Source: Pseudoalteromonas atlantica (GTDB taxonomy: Bacteria; Pseudomonadota; Gammaproteobacteria; Enterobacterales; Alteromonadaceae). Taken from it: a stretch of DNA of 64,000 nucleotides. Below, in pieces: positions 9,339 through 18,136 of this stretch. The notes beneath the pieces are model-generated. The model did not search any database, was not told the origin of the DNA, and was given only the letters and a program-made list of their open reading frames with translations. The stretch covers positions 1 through 64,000 of the forward strand of contig BJUT01000011.1 of the NCBI GenBank assembly GCA_007988745.1, in the 5' to 3' direction. How positions within the stretch are numbered: position 1 is the first letter of the stretch; every line of letters begins with the position of its first letter. A program made the position numbers and the translations under genes.

Positions 9339-10136
9339 CTACGGTCTTTGCTTTTCTTTAATTACTGAAAGTAATGGGGCTGATACGCGGAAATCTAACC
9401 TTGAAAGCAATCCATACATCAAATCATTTGTACCTTCATGATCGAAATAATATTGTTCGAATAAATATAAGTTCGTAAAGCTATTTATTAACTCCTTAGC
9501 CGCGCTCATATTATTAAATATATTTTTTGTATACATATACTCTCTTAATACTTCAGGCTCTGACTCGCTTGAATCATCAAAACGAGCATTAAAGAATGAA
9601 TAGCTATCATGCTTTTTATCTAAGTTTAAGTTATCGAAAAGTAAGTCTATAGTAAGACTATTAAGTGCCCTTGATAAATGATTATAATGCATATTCTGCC
9701 AATGCATCCGTACCATTGCCTTATGTAAATCATCAGTTAGCTCATCATATAATGTTTTGAAGTCACAACCGAAGCTGGACATTATACTTATAAACTCATT
9801 CACCTCTCGATCGGTAAATTTTGTATTTGAAGCCAACTTATCCGACTCATGAGACATTCTATCTATCAGTAGTCTTGCCTCATTAGCAATAATAATTTGC
9901 CTCTCCTTTTCACCATTTTTTCGATATTGATAAACAGCAAAGAAAAATGCAAAAGCAGTCGCAACTTGAGCTATGGTATTAAATACATCGGTTATTTTAA
10001 TTTTTTCGACTGTTAAACTTTGAATTGCTAATAATCCACAAGTTGTATAGGTAAGTGATAACAGCACTATGCATAAAATTATAAGAAACTGTAAAAAGTA
10101 AGATATTTTCTTCTTATACTTTTTTTCATATAGCAT
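9339..10136 (-). CDS. Hypothetical two-helix membrane protein, AT-rich
   Basis: I do not recognise this 265-aa protein. The N-terminus is strongly basic (YEKKYKKK). Two hydrophobic helices follow, at about residues 13-38 and 50-68, and then YQYRKNGEKERQ. The rest, about 190 residues, is a charged, probably helical cytoplasmic domain with many Asn, Asp, Tyr and Phe. Base composition is visibly more AT-rich than the flanking genes, with much AAA/AAT/TTA usage, which hints at recent acquisition. Similar two-helix plus cytosolic-domain architectures occur among genomic-island and defence-associated proteins, but nothing here proves such a role. It is convergent with the histidine kinase gene. Confidence 0.6.
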   Translation of the reverse strand: MLYEKKYKKKISYFLQFLIILCIVLLSLTYTTCGLLAIQSLTVEKIKITDVFNTIAQVATAFAFFFAVYQYRKNGEKERQIIIANEARLLIDRMSHESDKLASNTKFTDREVNEFISIMSSFGCDFKTLYDELTDDLHKAMVRMHWQNMHYNHLSRALNSLTIDLLFDNLNLDKKHDSYSFFNARFDDSSESEPEVLREYMYTKNIFNNMSAAKELINSFTNLYLFEQYYFDHEGTNDLMYGLLSRLDFRVSAPLLSVIKEKQRP

Positions 10137-10227
10137 TTTTATTACTCTCCACTTTTAAATATAGAAATATCGGGCATAGCCAATGCCATTAGAGAAAAAG
10201 CACTTAGTTTTAATTGGTAATTTAAAA

Positions 10228-11649
10228 CTACTTTCCACGTCCATACTTATCATCAAAACGCTCTATGTCACTTTCATCTAGTACGGCGCCAGTTTGTACT
10301 TCAATGACAATTAGCGGCTCTTTTTGATTGTTCGCTAAGCTGTGTATTTGTTTTGCTGCAATGTAGCACGATTGGTCGTGGCTAAGTGTTAATGCTTGCT
10401 TATCAATACGTACATCGGCAATACCCGATACCACCACCCAATGCTCTGCACGATGCTGATGGCGCTGCGTTGAAAGTTTAGCCCCGCTGTTTACGGTTAT
10501 TTTTTTAACTTTAAACCCTGCCCCTGTTACTAAAGTGCGGTAATTGCCCCATGGCCGATACACAACCTGATGGTGATTGAGTTTATCACTTTGGCTAACC
10601 GCTAATTGCTTGAGCAATAAAGGCAGACCATCGAGCTTGTTTTTATTGGCAACGAGGGTGGCATCGTGGGTATGAATAATAGCTAAGTCGCTAACTCCAA
10701 GGGTAGCAACGCTGTGATCGTTTTCGCTTAAAACAAAATTATTAGTACTATTTTGCGCGGTATGGCTGTCGTTTTCATTATTGCCATGTGCATCTTTTTT
10801 AATAAGGCTAGCCAAGGCACTAAAGCTGCCTACATCACTCCAATTAAGAGCAACAGGCAGCACTGCTACATTATTACTGCGCTCTAAAATGGCGTAATCG
10901 ATAGAGTCACTTGGGCAGGTTTTAAGTGGCTCACTTACCGGCCTTGTAAACCCTAAATCGTCAGAGAAATTAGCCGCCGCGCTTACACTGTGTGCAATTT
11001 TTGGGGCAAAGCGTTCTAGTTCATTTAAATAGGCTTGTGGTGTAAATAAAAACATCCCGCTATTCCAGCTATAACCGCCTTGAGTTAAATAATGCTCAGC
11101 GGTAGCCAAGCTTGGCTTCTCTTTAAATGCAGCCACTTTATAGCAATTTGAGCCTGCTATTTTACTACCTTGCTTAATGTAGCCAAACCCAGTGTGGGGC
11201 TGTGTTGGTGTAATTGAAAACGTGACCAGCATACCTTGCTGGGCTAATTCAATTGCATCGTTTAATTTAAGTGTGAGCTCAGTAAAGTTGGATATATGAT
11301 GATCGGCAGGCATCACCAGTATTGGCCCTGTTATGCCTTGCTGTAAAGCGTAGTGTGCTGCCAGCGCAATGGCCGGCGCGGTATTTTTACCCTGCGGCTC
11401 TAACAAAAGTGCATGAGGAGTAGCCTGCGCACTTTGCTCAGCAGCAATAAAGCGGTGCTGCTCGTTACAAACAAGTATTGGCTTTGCAAACTCCTTGCCC
11501 GATACACGCGCTAACGTACTTTGTAATAGTGAGTGTTTGTTATCAAGCAGAGGTAAAAATTGCTTAGGCATAGCTTGGCGAGAAAGCGGCCATAACCGTG
11601 TGCCAATGCCGCCCGCTAAAATTACCGGTGTAATAAGGGTTGTATTCAT
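10228..11649 (-). CDS. manC: Mannose-1-phosphate guanylyltransferase / mannose-6-phosphate isomerase
   Basis: A bifunctional type II enzyme that makes GDP-mannose for polysaccharides. The nucleotidyltransferase part begins with TPVILAGGIGTRLWPLSRQA and PKQFLPL, with FKEKPS near residue 180 as the second signature. The C-terminal cupin carries the isomerase signature around QRHQHRAEHWVVVSGIA near residue 410. Length of 473 aa is normal. I prefer the ATG at 11649 (N-terminus NTTLITPV) over the one at 11667. Other capsule genes are absent from the neighbourhood, so the sugar use cannot be told from context. Confidence 0.92.
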   Translation of the reverse strand: MNTTLITPVILAGGIGTRLWPLSRQAMPKQFLPLLDNKHSLLQSTLARVSGKEFAKPILVCNEQHRFIAAEQSAQATPHALLLEPQGKNTAPAIALAAHYALQQGITGPILVMPADHHISNFTELTLKLNDAIELAQQGMLVTFSITPTQPHTGFGYIKQGSKIAGSNCYKVAAFKEKPSLATAEHYLTQGGYSWNSGMFLFTPQAYLNELERFAPKIAHSVSAAANFSDDLGFTRPVSEPLKTCPSDSIDYAILERSNNVAVLPVALNWSDVGSFSALASLIKKDAHGNNENDSHTAQNSTNNFVLSENDHSVATLGVSDLAIIHTHDATLVANKNKLDGLPLLLKQLAVSQSDKLNHHQVVYRPWGNYRTLVTGAGFKVKKITVNSGAKLSTQRHQHRAEHWVVVSGIADVRIDKQALTLSHDQSCYIAAKQIHSLANNQKEPLIVIEVQTGAVLDESDIERFDDKYGRGK

Positions 11650-11717
11650 AAAGCCGCCAATAAACATATCAGCGGCTATTTTAGCACTTTATTGGCTAGG
11701 CGCTAATGCTTAGCGAT

Positions 11718-12491
11718 TTATACCAAGGTAAACGCGTCGGCATCTAAATAAGCAGGAAACGAGGCTTTAAAATCATCAAGCGGTGCTTTTTCAAGTGTTA
11801 CGGTAAGTAACTCTTGTGTATTGTCTTTTGCTTTGGCGAGTGTATCGCCTTTAAAGTCGTACACGGCCGTGCCGCCATTGTGCGCAACACCATTGCCATC
11901 GTCGCCAACACGGTTAACGGCTACTACATAACATAGGTTTTCCATAGCGCGCGCCATTAATAGCGTATCCCAAATATGACGACGAACCGCAGGCCAGTTA
12001 GCAACGTTTATCATTACGTCGTAATCATTATTGTTGCGCTGAAAAACCGGAAAGCGCAAGTCGTAACATACTTGCGGCAGTAACTTAAAACCGTTAATTT
12101 CAAACGTTTTACGCGCTTGCCCTGCGACAACGTAATCGCCCTCACTGCCTAAGCGAAATAAATGACGTTTATCGTAATAATTCACTTCACCACTTGGGGT
12201 CACCCAATAAAAGCGATTCGCTTTTTTATCACCTTGAGCAACCAAAACCGAACCTGCAATAACGGCTTTATGTTTATGTGCTTGGGTTTTTAGCCAGCTC
12301 AACACTTTGCCATTTTCGGGCTCTGCGCAATCAAGATTAATAGCAAAGCCTGTGGCGAAGGTTTCGGGTAGTAAAATTAAATCAGGTTGAGCGCTCATCG
12401 CTGCTAATTTTTTATCAAACATGGCTAAATTGGCGTCTTTATCAAGCCAATGCAGCGCACTTTGAACGAGTGTAAGCGTTAAAGTTGACAT
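11718..12491 (-). CDS. Omega-amidase / carbon-nitrogen hydrolase (YafV-type)
   Basis: Nitrilase-superfamily enzyme of 257 aa. The catalytic triad is visible: Glu43 in LLPETFATGF, Lys in YYDKRHLF near residue 105, and Cys in LPQVCYDLRFP near residue 142. E. coli YafV and mammalian Nit2 hydrolyse alpha-ketoglutaramate. The gene overlaps the end of the aminotransferase gene by 13 bp, so the two are co-expressed. That fits a role in clearing the ketoglutaramate made when glutamine is the amino donor in the last step of methionine salvage. The substrate is inferred from family and context. Confidence 0.87.
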   Translation of the reverse strand: MSTLTLTLVQSALHWLDKDANLAMFDKKLAAMSAQPDLILLPETFATGFAINLDCAEPENGKVLSWLKTQAHKHKAVIAGSVLVAQGDKKANRFYWVTPSGEVNYYDKRHLFRLGSEGDYVVAGQARKTFEINGFKLLPQVCYDLRFPVFQRNNNDYDVMINVANWPAVRRHIWDTLLMARAMENLCYVVAVNRVGDDGNGVAHNGGTAVYDFKGDTLAKAKDNTQELLTVTLEKAPLDDFKASFPAYLDADAFTLV

Positions 12492-13621
12492 AATATTTGC
12501 GCGGCCTCTATTAAGGTTTCATCGTTTTTAGCAAAACACAGTCGAATCACTTTATCATTTGAAGGTTGCTTATAAAACACACTTAAAGGAATAGCAGCAA
12601 CCCCAGCTTGCTCTACTAACCAGTGGCAAAAATCCACATCATTAAGATCAGACACCTCACTGTAATCGAGCAATAAAAAGTACGTACCTTGGCTTGGTAA
12701 AATATTAAAACGGCTGTCACTTAAGTGCTGTGCCAGTAAGTCGCGCTTTTGCTGATAAAAATTACTCAGCTCATCGACATGCTCGCCTTGTTGTTCAAGC
12801 ATGTCGGCCAATGCGTGTTGTGCAGGTGTAAAGCTTGAAAAAGTAACATACTGGTGTATTTTTCTAAATTCAATAGCAAGCGGTGCAGGCGCAATACAGT
12901 ACCCCATTTTCCAGCCGGTACTGTGAAACGTTTTGCCAAAGCTTGATATAACAAAGCTTTTTTCACGTAGTTGCTCATCACAAAGCATGCTTAAGTGCTT
13001 ATCGCCATCAAAGGTAATGTGTTCGTAAACTTCATCACTTATTACATATAAATCGTGGTCGCTTACTAACGATTTGAGCGCGTTTATATCATCGCTTTTA
13101 AGTATTTTTCCGCTTGGATTGTGTGGCGTATTAATAATTATAGCGCGCGTGTTTTTGCTCACTGCACTGCGAACCGTTTGCCAATCAATAGCATAATCGG
13201 GGGCATGGAATGCAATATGAACTGTTTTACCGCCAGCAAGCTCAATGGCGGGCTGGTAAGAGTCATAAGCGGGGTCAAACACAATGACTTCATCATCGGG
13301 GCGTACTATAGTTTGAATAGCCACAAATAATGCTTCGGTGGCGCCCGACGTTACCGTAACTTGCTCAGCTGCATCAATGTTAGCCGCGTATTTACGCGAA
13401 ACTAAATTTGCTATTTGTTGCTGTAAACGGGGCACACCACTGGATGGCGAGTATTGATTAACCCCTTGCTGAACATAAAAATTTAGCTGGTTTTTCAGTA
13501 GTTCTGGCGCATCAAACTCAGGAAAACCCTGCGATAAATTTATTGCCGAATGCTGACTTGCCAAGCCACTCATTTGGCTAAATATACTAACACTTAAATT
13601 TGGTAATTTACTTTCAAACAC
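12479..13621 (-). CDS. mtnE: PLP-dependent methionine aminotransferase (YbdL/MtnE-type)
   Basis: Class I/II fold-type I aminotransferase that would convert 4-methylthio-2-oxobutanoate to methionine, closing the salvage cycle. The 380-aa product shows NLSQGFPEFDAP at the N-terminus, NTPHNPSGK, SDEVYEHITFDG and the PLP lysine in SFGKTFHSTGWKMGY, matching the YbdL/glutamine transaminase K group. It is divergent from mtnBCD across a region with MetJ-like boxes and overlaps the omega-amidase gene. The mtnE name rests on family plus location in the salvage cluster. Confidence 0.88.
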   Translation of the reverse strand: MFESKLPNLSVSIFSQMSGLASQHSAINLSQGFPEFDAPELLKNQLNFYVQQGVNQYSPSSGVPRLQQQIANLVSRKYAANIDAAEQVTVTSGATEALFVAIQTIVRPDDEVIVFDPAYDSYQPAIELAGGKTVHIAFHAPDYAIDWQTVRSAVSKNTRAIIINTPHNPSGKILKSDDINALKSLVSDHDLYVISDEVYEHITFDGDKHLSMLCDEQLREKSFVISSFGKTFHSTGWKMGYCIAPAPLAIEFRKIHQYVTFSSFTPAQHALADMLEQQGEHVDELSNFYQQKRDLLAQHLSDSRFNILPSQGTYFLLLDYSEVSDLNDVDFCHWLVEQAGVAAIPLSVFYKQPSNDKVIRLCFAKNDETLIEAAQILCQL

Positions 13622-13676
13622 GACAGGCCCTTAATGATGGTTTTGCGCTTAAAGCGATGCTATCATTGCTTAAAAC

Positions 13677-13692
13677 AGAAGTATAGCCGTCT
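13677..13692. promoter_or_regulatory. Candidate MetJ box pair between mtnE and mtnBCD
   Basis: Two adjacent 8-mers, AGAAGTAT and AGCCGTCT, match the MetJ consensus AGACGTCT at 6/8 and 7/8 positions. They lie 56-71 bp upstream of the mtnE start and about 140 bp upstream of mtnB. MetJ with SAM binds tandem 8-bp boxes, so both directions could be repressed when methionine is plentiful. Confidence 0.5.
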
Positions 13693-13833
13693 AAAATTAA
13701 ATAGCTTTATATCAATTTGCTTAATTAACTGAGTTATTTTGAGGTAGCAAAAACGCAGCTCGCGTTTGGTTTAGCGCCTTAAACGCATTAAGTATTATTA
13801 CGCATTGGTATTACACTCATTGGTGAGGAATGT

Positions 13834-14457
13834 ATGCACAACAATACCGCTATTTCGCAACTTATTGAAGCCGGAAAATGGATCAGTCAAAAAGGCTGGG
13901 TTCCCGCCACCGGCGGAAATTTTTCGGCGCGCACCGCAACAGGGTATGTGGTTACCGCTAGCGGCTTTGATAAAGGTCAGCTCGGTACACACACATTCAT
14001 TGAGCTTGATCATCAAGGTAATCGCACTAAAGGTGCTGGCAACCCATCGGCCGAAACGCAACTGCACCTAGGCATGTATAAGCTTATTCCGCACGCAAAC
14101 GTGGTGCTGCATACTCACTCAGTAGCAGCCACCGTACTATCGCGTGTAATTAAAAGCCATGCATTAAATTTAAGCGGTTACGAAATGCAAAAGTCACTCA
14201 GTGGGGTAACCTCGCATTTAGATACGCTCAGCATTCCTATTTTTGAAAACGACCAAGACATAGACCGCTTAAGTTTGCTGCTTAGCGATCACCACTTACA
14301 TACACCCATTGAACATGCAGTGTTAATTCGTGGGCATGGCGTTTATGTAGTAGGGCGTAATTACAAGCAAGCACTTCGCCACTTAGAAGGGTTAGAGTTT
14401 TTATTTAGTTGCGAGCTCGAACGGTTAAAAATAGAAGGTATTGGGGCACAGCTATAA
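13834..14457 (+). CDS. mtnB: Methylthioribulose-1-phosphate dehydratase (MtnB)
   Basis: Dehydrates 5-methylthioribulose 1-phosphate to the 2,3-diketo compound in methionine salvage. The 207-aa protein has the class II aldolase/adducin fold: GWVPATGGNFSART near residue 20, a zinc site in VVLHTHSVAAT near residue 92, and IRGHGVYVVG near residue 168. GGTGAGGA is a good ribosome site just before the ATG. The stop forms TAATG with the mtnC start. Confidence 0.94.
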   Translation: MHNNTAISQLIEAGKWISQKGWVPATGGNFSARTATGYVVTASGFDKGQLGTHTFIELDHQGNRTKGAGNPSAETQLHLGMYKLIPHANVVLHTHSVAATVLSRVIKSHALNLSGYEMQKSLSGVTSHLDTLSIPIFENDQDIDRLSLLLSDHHLHTPIEHAVLIRGHGVYVVGRNYKQALRHLEGLEFLFSCELERLKIEGIGAQL

Positions 14458-15140
14458 TGATAAAAGCAATTTTAACTGATATTGAAGGCACCATAACACG
14501 TATCTCATTTGTAAAAGAGGTGCTGTTTCCGTATGCAGCTAAACAACTAGCAACGTTTATGCGCTTAAACGAAAATAAAACCCATGTCGCTGAGCAAATA
14601 GCGGCTGTTAAAGCCATTATTAATGAGCCAGATGCCGATATAGAAAATGTCATTAGCGTGTTACTAAAGTGGATTGAAGAAGATAAAAAAATTACCCCTT
14701 TAAAGCAAATACAAGGGCTAATTTGGCAAACGGGCTACGAGCACGGTGATTTTAAAGGCCACCTATACGCAGATGCGTTTGAGTTTTTACAAGCTCAGCA
14801 CGCTCAAGGCACCGCACTCTATGTGTATTCATCAGGCTCGGTGAGGGCGCAGCAGTTACTCTTTAAATACAGTGACTATGGCGATATACGCCCCCTGTTT
14901 AATGATTTTTTTGATACCAAAGTCGGCGCAAAGCAAGAGCAAGCCGCCTATAACACTATAGTTAACCAGCTCCCCTTTAGTGCTAACGAAATCTTGTTTT
15001 TAAGTGATGTGGCAGGTGAGCTTGATGCAGCCAAAGCCGCAGGGCTTAAAACCTTGCACTTAATACGTGATGGCCAAGCACATAGCGCGCACCCATACGT
15101 ACATGACTTTAGCACAGTTAAATTGGAGCAATTTGCATGA
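14457..15140 (+). CDS. mtnC: Enolase-phosphatase E1 (MtnC)
   Basis: HAD-superfamily enzyme that enolises and dephosphorylates diketo-methylthiopentyl phosphate to acireductone. The 227-aa product begins IKAILTDIEGTITRISFVKE; the DxEGT nucleophile motif is the MtnC version of the HAD DxDGT. YVYSSGSVRAQQLLF is motif II and ILFLSDVAGELDAAKAAG is motif IV. The ATG at 14457 shares a base with the mtnB stop; an earlier in-frame codon at 14409 would lie inside mtnB. The stop overlaps the mtnD start as ATGA. Confidence 0.95.
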   Translation: MIKAILTDIEGTITRISFVKEVLFPYAAKQLATFMRLNENKTHVAEQIAAVKAIINEPDADIENVISVLLKWIEEDKKITPLKQIQGLIWQTGYEHGDFKGHLYADAFEFLQAQHAQGTALYVYSSGSVRAQQLLFKYSDYGDIRPLFNDFFDTKVGAKQEQAAYNTIVNQLPFSANEILFLSDVAGELDAAKAAGLKTLHLIRDGQAHSAHPYVHDFSTVKLEQFA

Positions 15141-15679
15141 GCCAATTAACAATTTATGCTAGCAACAATCCGAGTAATGCGCTGGTAAACACTTGTGATT
15201 TAAGCGAAATTACTCAGCAATTAGCAAAAGTAAATGTACGTTTTGAACAATGGCAAGCAACCGCACCCATTAATGAGCACACCACAAATGAGCAAATTAT
15301 TGCAGCGTATAAAAATGATATAGCGCGCTTAAAAGCGCAAAATGGCTACCAAACGGTAGATGTTATTTCGCTTGCAAAAGGTAATCCTGCAGCGGCACAA
15401 ATGCGAGAAAAGTTTTTATTTGAGCACACTCATAGTGAAGACGAAGTTCGCTTTTTTGTAAAAGGCCAAGGGTTATTTTGCCTACATATTGATGCCAAAA
15501 TTTACCAAGTATTATGCCAGCAAGGTGACTTAATTTCGGTCCCAACTCTTACCCCACATTGGTTTGATATGGGGAGCGACCCAGAATTTACCGCCATTCG
15601 ATTATTTAATAATACCGAGGGCTGGGTTGCAAAAAGCACCGAGTCTGAAATTGCGAAGCAGTTTCCGTTGCTCGCATAG
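15137..15679 (+). CDS. mtnD: Acireductone dioxygenase (MtnD)
   Basis: Metal-dependent cupin that oxidises acireductone to 4-methylthio-2-oxobutanoate and formate with Fe(II), or off pathway with Ni(II). The 180-aa protein has the ligand motif HTHSEDEVRFFV near residue 98 (two His and Glu) and the last His in LTPHWFDMG near residue 140. It is translationally coupled to mtnC through ATGA and is the last gene of mtnBCD, followed by a hairpin at 15691-15716. Confidence 0.95.
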   Translation: MSQLTIYASNNPSNALVNTCDLSEITQQLAKVNVRFEQWQATAPINEHTTNEQIIAAYKNDIARLKAQNGYQTVDVISLAKGNPAAAQMREKFLFEHTHSEDEVRFFVKGQGLFCLHIDAKIYQVLCQQGDLISVPTLTPHWFDMGSDPEFTAIRLFNNTEGWVAKSTESEIAKQFPLLA

Positions 15680-15690
15680 CAAACGTAATA

Positions 15691-15716
15691 CGCTCCACAA
15701 AGGGATAAGTGGAGCG
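15691..15716. terminator. Hairpin between convergent mtnD and mtnA
   Basis: CGCTCCAC and GTGGAGCG form an 8-bp stem with a 10-nt loop in the short gap between the two genes. The following T tract is weak, so this is a probable rather than certain terminator. Confidence 0.55.
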
Positions 15717-15727
15717 ATGTTTAAAAA

Positions 15728-16753
15728 CTACTTAAGCGCTGTTAACGCCCCACTCTCTACATCACTTTTATTGTAAACACCGGTATCTAACACCCAAGCT
15801 GTTATTAGTTTTGCAGGTGTTACATCAAATGCGGGATTATACACATTGGCATTAGTGGGTGCCCACAGCGCCTCACCAAAACTGCCACTTACGCCGCGTA
15901 CCTCTGCGCTATTTCGCTGCTCTATTGCTATATCGCTACCGCAAGCTGTTTGTGTATCAAGCGTAGTTAAAGGCGCGACAACATAAAAAGGAATATCATG
16001 AAAATGGGCCAATACAGCTAAATTATAAGTTCCCACTTTATTAGCAAAGTCGCCATTAGCAGCAATACGATCGGCGCCTACCACTATTTTATCTACCTTG
16101 CCTGCGGCCATTAAACTTGCTGCCATATTATCGCAAATAAGCGTATACGGTACTTGCCAGCGCTCAAGTTCGAACGCGGTTAAACGCCCGCCTTGCAACA
16201 AGGGCCGCGTTTCATCAACCCACACATGTATATTGCCGTGTTGTTGCTGCGCTTTGTAAATAACGCCTAATGCTGTACCAATACCAGCAGTCGCTAATGC
16301 GCCGGTATTACAATGGGTTAAAATATTGTCGCCGCTGTTTATAAGCTCAGCTCCGCGCGTTGCCATACGCTCACATAGGGCAATGTCTTCAATAAAAAGG
16401 CGCTCTGCGCTGCACACCACAGCAGCTACAAAACCATCGCTTTTAAGGGCCTCTCTTAATATAGCCATGCAATGCATTAAATTAACAGCGGTTGGCCTTG
16501 TGGCTTCAAGCTCATCAATTGCTTTTGCAAGCGCCGCTTGAGTTCCCCCCTGCCGCGCTAAATGAGCAACCAGCAAACTCGCACCTAAGCCTATTAATGG
16601 TGCGCCACGAATTTTTAAACTGATGATCAGCTCCTTCATCGTCTCAACACTATGGCATTCGTGCCATACCTGCTGATGAGGAAGTAAATACTGGTCAAGC
16701 ACACTTAATGTGCCGTTTTCATATTTTAAACTGCTTGCGATTAGGTTTTGCAT
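15728..16753 (-). CDS. mtnA: Methylthioribose-1-phosphate isomerase (MtnA)
   Basis: Isomerises 5-methylthioribose 1-phosphate to the ribulose form. It belongs to the eIF-2B alpha-like family. The 341-aa product has [11 protein letters not shown] near residue 46, the catalytic Cys in [20 protein letters not shown] near residue 155, and the catalytic Asp in [20 protein letters not shown] near residue 235. I used the ATG at 16753; upstream residues to 16813 would enter the shared promoter. It is divergent from mtnK across a MetJ-like operator. Confidence 0.94.
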   Translation of the reverse strand: MQNLIASSLKYENGTLSVLDQYLLPHQQVWHECHSVETMKELIISLKIRGAPLIGLGASLLVAHLARQGGTQAALAKAIDELEATRPTAVNLMHCMAILREALKSDGFVAAVVCSAERLFIEDIALCERMATRGAELINSGDNILTHCNTGALATAGIGTALGVIYKAQQQHGNIHVWVDETRPLLQGGRLTAFELERWQVPYTLICDNMAASLMAAGKVDKIVVGADRIAANGDFANKVGTYNLAVLAHFHDIPFYVVAPLTTLDTQTACGSDIAIEQRNSAEVRGVSGSFGEALWAPTNANVYNPAFDVTPAKLITAWVLDTGVYNKSDVESGALTALK

Positions 16754-16816
16754 GGTGAGGCTGCTTAAATAAAATGCGTAAGGGTATTTTACATCAGTTT
16801 GAATAACTCTCAAGTT

Positions 16817-16848
16817 AGACTTGTAGACATCTAAACATTTAAAGGTAT
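16817..16848. promoter_or_regulatory. Candidate MetJ operator between mtnA and mtnK
   Basis: Four consecutive 8-mers read AGACTTGT, AGACATCT, AAACATTT and AAAGGTAT. Against AGACGTCT they match 6, 7, 5 and 5 of 8 positions, in strict 8-bp phase as MetJ requires. The site lies 34-65 bp upstream of mtnK and 64-95 bp upstream of mtnA, so it can cover both promoters. Confidence 0.7.
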
Positions 16849-16881
16849 AGAATGCCCAAAAAGGTTATTTGAGAACTCACT

Positions 16882-18099
16882 ATGGCTAACTATGTCGCGT
16901 TTGATGCGCAGCGCGCAATTGAATATGTAAACTCGCTAATTGACTCTAAGCAGTATGATTTTTTTAATGCTGGCGCACACTTAACTGCGTACGAATTTGG
17001 AGACGGTAACCTTAATTTAGTATTTAGAATTAGCGATGAGCACCATAACAGCATTATTTTAAAGCAAGCACTGCCTTATGCTCGTTGTGTAGGTGAATCA
17101 TGGCCGCTCACGCTTGATAGAGCCCGTATAGAGGCGCAAGTGTTACTTAACCATGGCGCTATTTGCCCACAAAACACCGCTAAAGTACTGCACTATAACC
17201 AAGCTTACGCACTTACTATTTTAGAAGATTTAGGTCACTTAAAAATATTGCGCACTGCGCAAAATAACGCGGAGCAATTTCCTAAGTTAGCCGAGCACGT
17301 AGCTACGTATTTAAGCCATACCGGGTTTTATAATTCAGATTTTTACCTAACCGCCCAGCATAAAAAGGCCCTCGTACAGCAATTTACTAATCCTGAGCTT
17401 TGCCAAATTACAGAAGATTTATTTTTTAGCGATCCGTATACAGATCACGAACGCAATCACTTTGACGAGCAACTTACTACACATGTACACGCTTTGCGTG
17501 ATAACACGGCACTTAAGTTAGAAGTTGCGAAATTAAAAGCTAATTTTTTATCTAACCCGCAAACATTGCTGCACGGCGATATGCACAGCGGCAGTATTTT
17601 TGTAGATACCAATACCACTAAAGTGATTGACCCCGAGTTTGGCTTTTTTGGCCCTGTTGGCTTTGATATAGGCTCTTTTATTGGCAATTTACTATTAAAT
17701 TACTGCGCACAAGCAGGGCATATTGAAGAGTTTGTAGCACGGCGAAACTATCAAACGCATTTACTTAGCTGCATTGTTGAAAGCTATAATTTATTTGAGC
17801 AACAATGGTTAGCTTTAATTGCCAACCACAGCACAGATCGCACCCTTAATACCGAGGGCTACCCACAGTACTTTATGAAAACCGTATTACAAGACGCCAT
17901 AGGCTATTGTGGAACAGAGCTAATTAGGCGCACCATAGGGCTCGCGCATGTGGTAGATATTGACAGCATTGAAGATGAAAATACGCGCCTTGCAGTACAA
18001 AAACAAACGCTGAGCTTAGGTGAGCAACTTATTTTAAATGCCAAAAGCTGCGACAACAAAGATGCCTTTTTTAGTTTATTAATAAGCCAGCTAAATTAA
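16882..18099 (+). CDS. mtnK: Methylthioribose kinase (MtnK)
   Basis: Phosphorylates 5-methylthioribose at C1 with ATP, the entry step of the kinase branch of methionine salvage. This branch implies a separate MTA/SAH nucleosidase elsewhere. The 405-aa protein has the aminoglycoside-phosphotransferase-like fold: FGDGNLNLVFRI near residue 37, LLHGDMHSGSIFVD near residue 232 and VIDPEFGFFGPVGFDIG near residue 249 (catalytic Asp and metal site). It stands alone in its direction, with a strong terminator at 18097-18123. Confidence 0.94.
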   Translation: MANYVAFDAQRAIEYVNSLIDSKQYDFFNAGAHLTAYEFGDGNLNLVFRISDEHHNSIILKQALPYARCVGESWPLTLDRARIEAQVLLNHGAICPQNTAKVLHYNQAYALTILEDLGHLKILRTAQNNAEQFPKLAEHVATYLSHTGFYNSDFYLTAQHKKALVQQFTNPELCQITEDLFFSDPYTDHERNHFDEQLTTHVHALRDNTALKLEVAKLKANFLSNPQTLLHGDMHSGSIFVDTNTTKVIDPEFGFFGPVGFDIGSFIGNLLLNYCAQAGHIEEFVARRNYQTHLLSCIVESYNLFEQQWLALIANHSTDRTLNTEGYPQYFMKTVLQDAIGYCGTELIRRTIGLAHVVDIDSIEDENTRLAVQKQTLSLGEQLILNAKSCDNKDAFFSLLISQLN

Positions 18100-18123
18100 A
18101 AAAGGCGCCAAAGCGCCTTTTTT
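18097..18123. terminator. Bidirectional terminator after mtnK
   Basis: AAAAAAGGCGC and GCGCCTTTTTT pair around CAAA, with A and T tracts on both sides. It serves mtnK (+) and probably the FMN protein gene (-). A second hairpin, TACCAATA/TATTGGTA at about 18125-18144, overlaps the minus-strand stop codon. Confidence 0.8.
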
Positions 18124-18136
18124 ACTACCAATACCG

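Noticed and set aside
9339..10136. Assigning the AT-rich protein to a known phage-defence system
   Set aside because: No catalytic motif, no partner gene and no island boundary; composition alone is not enough.
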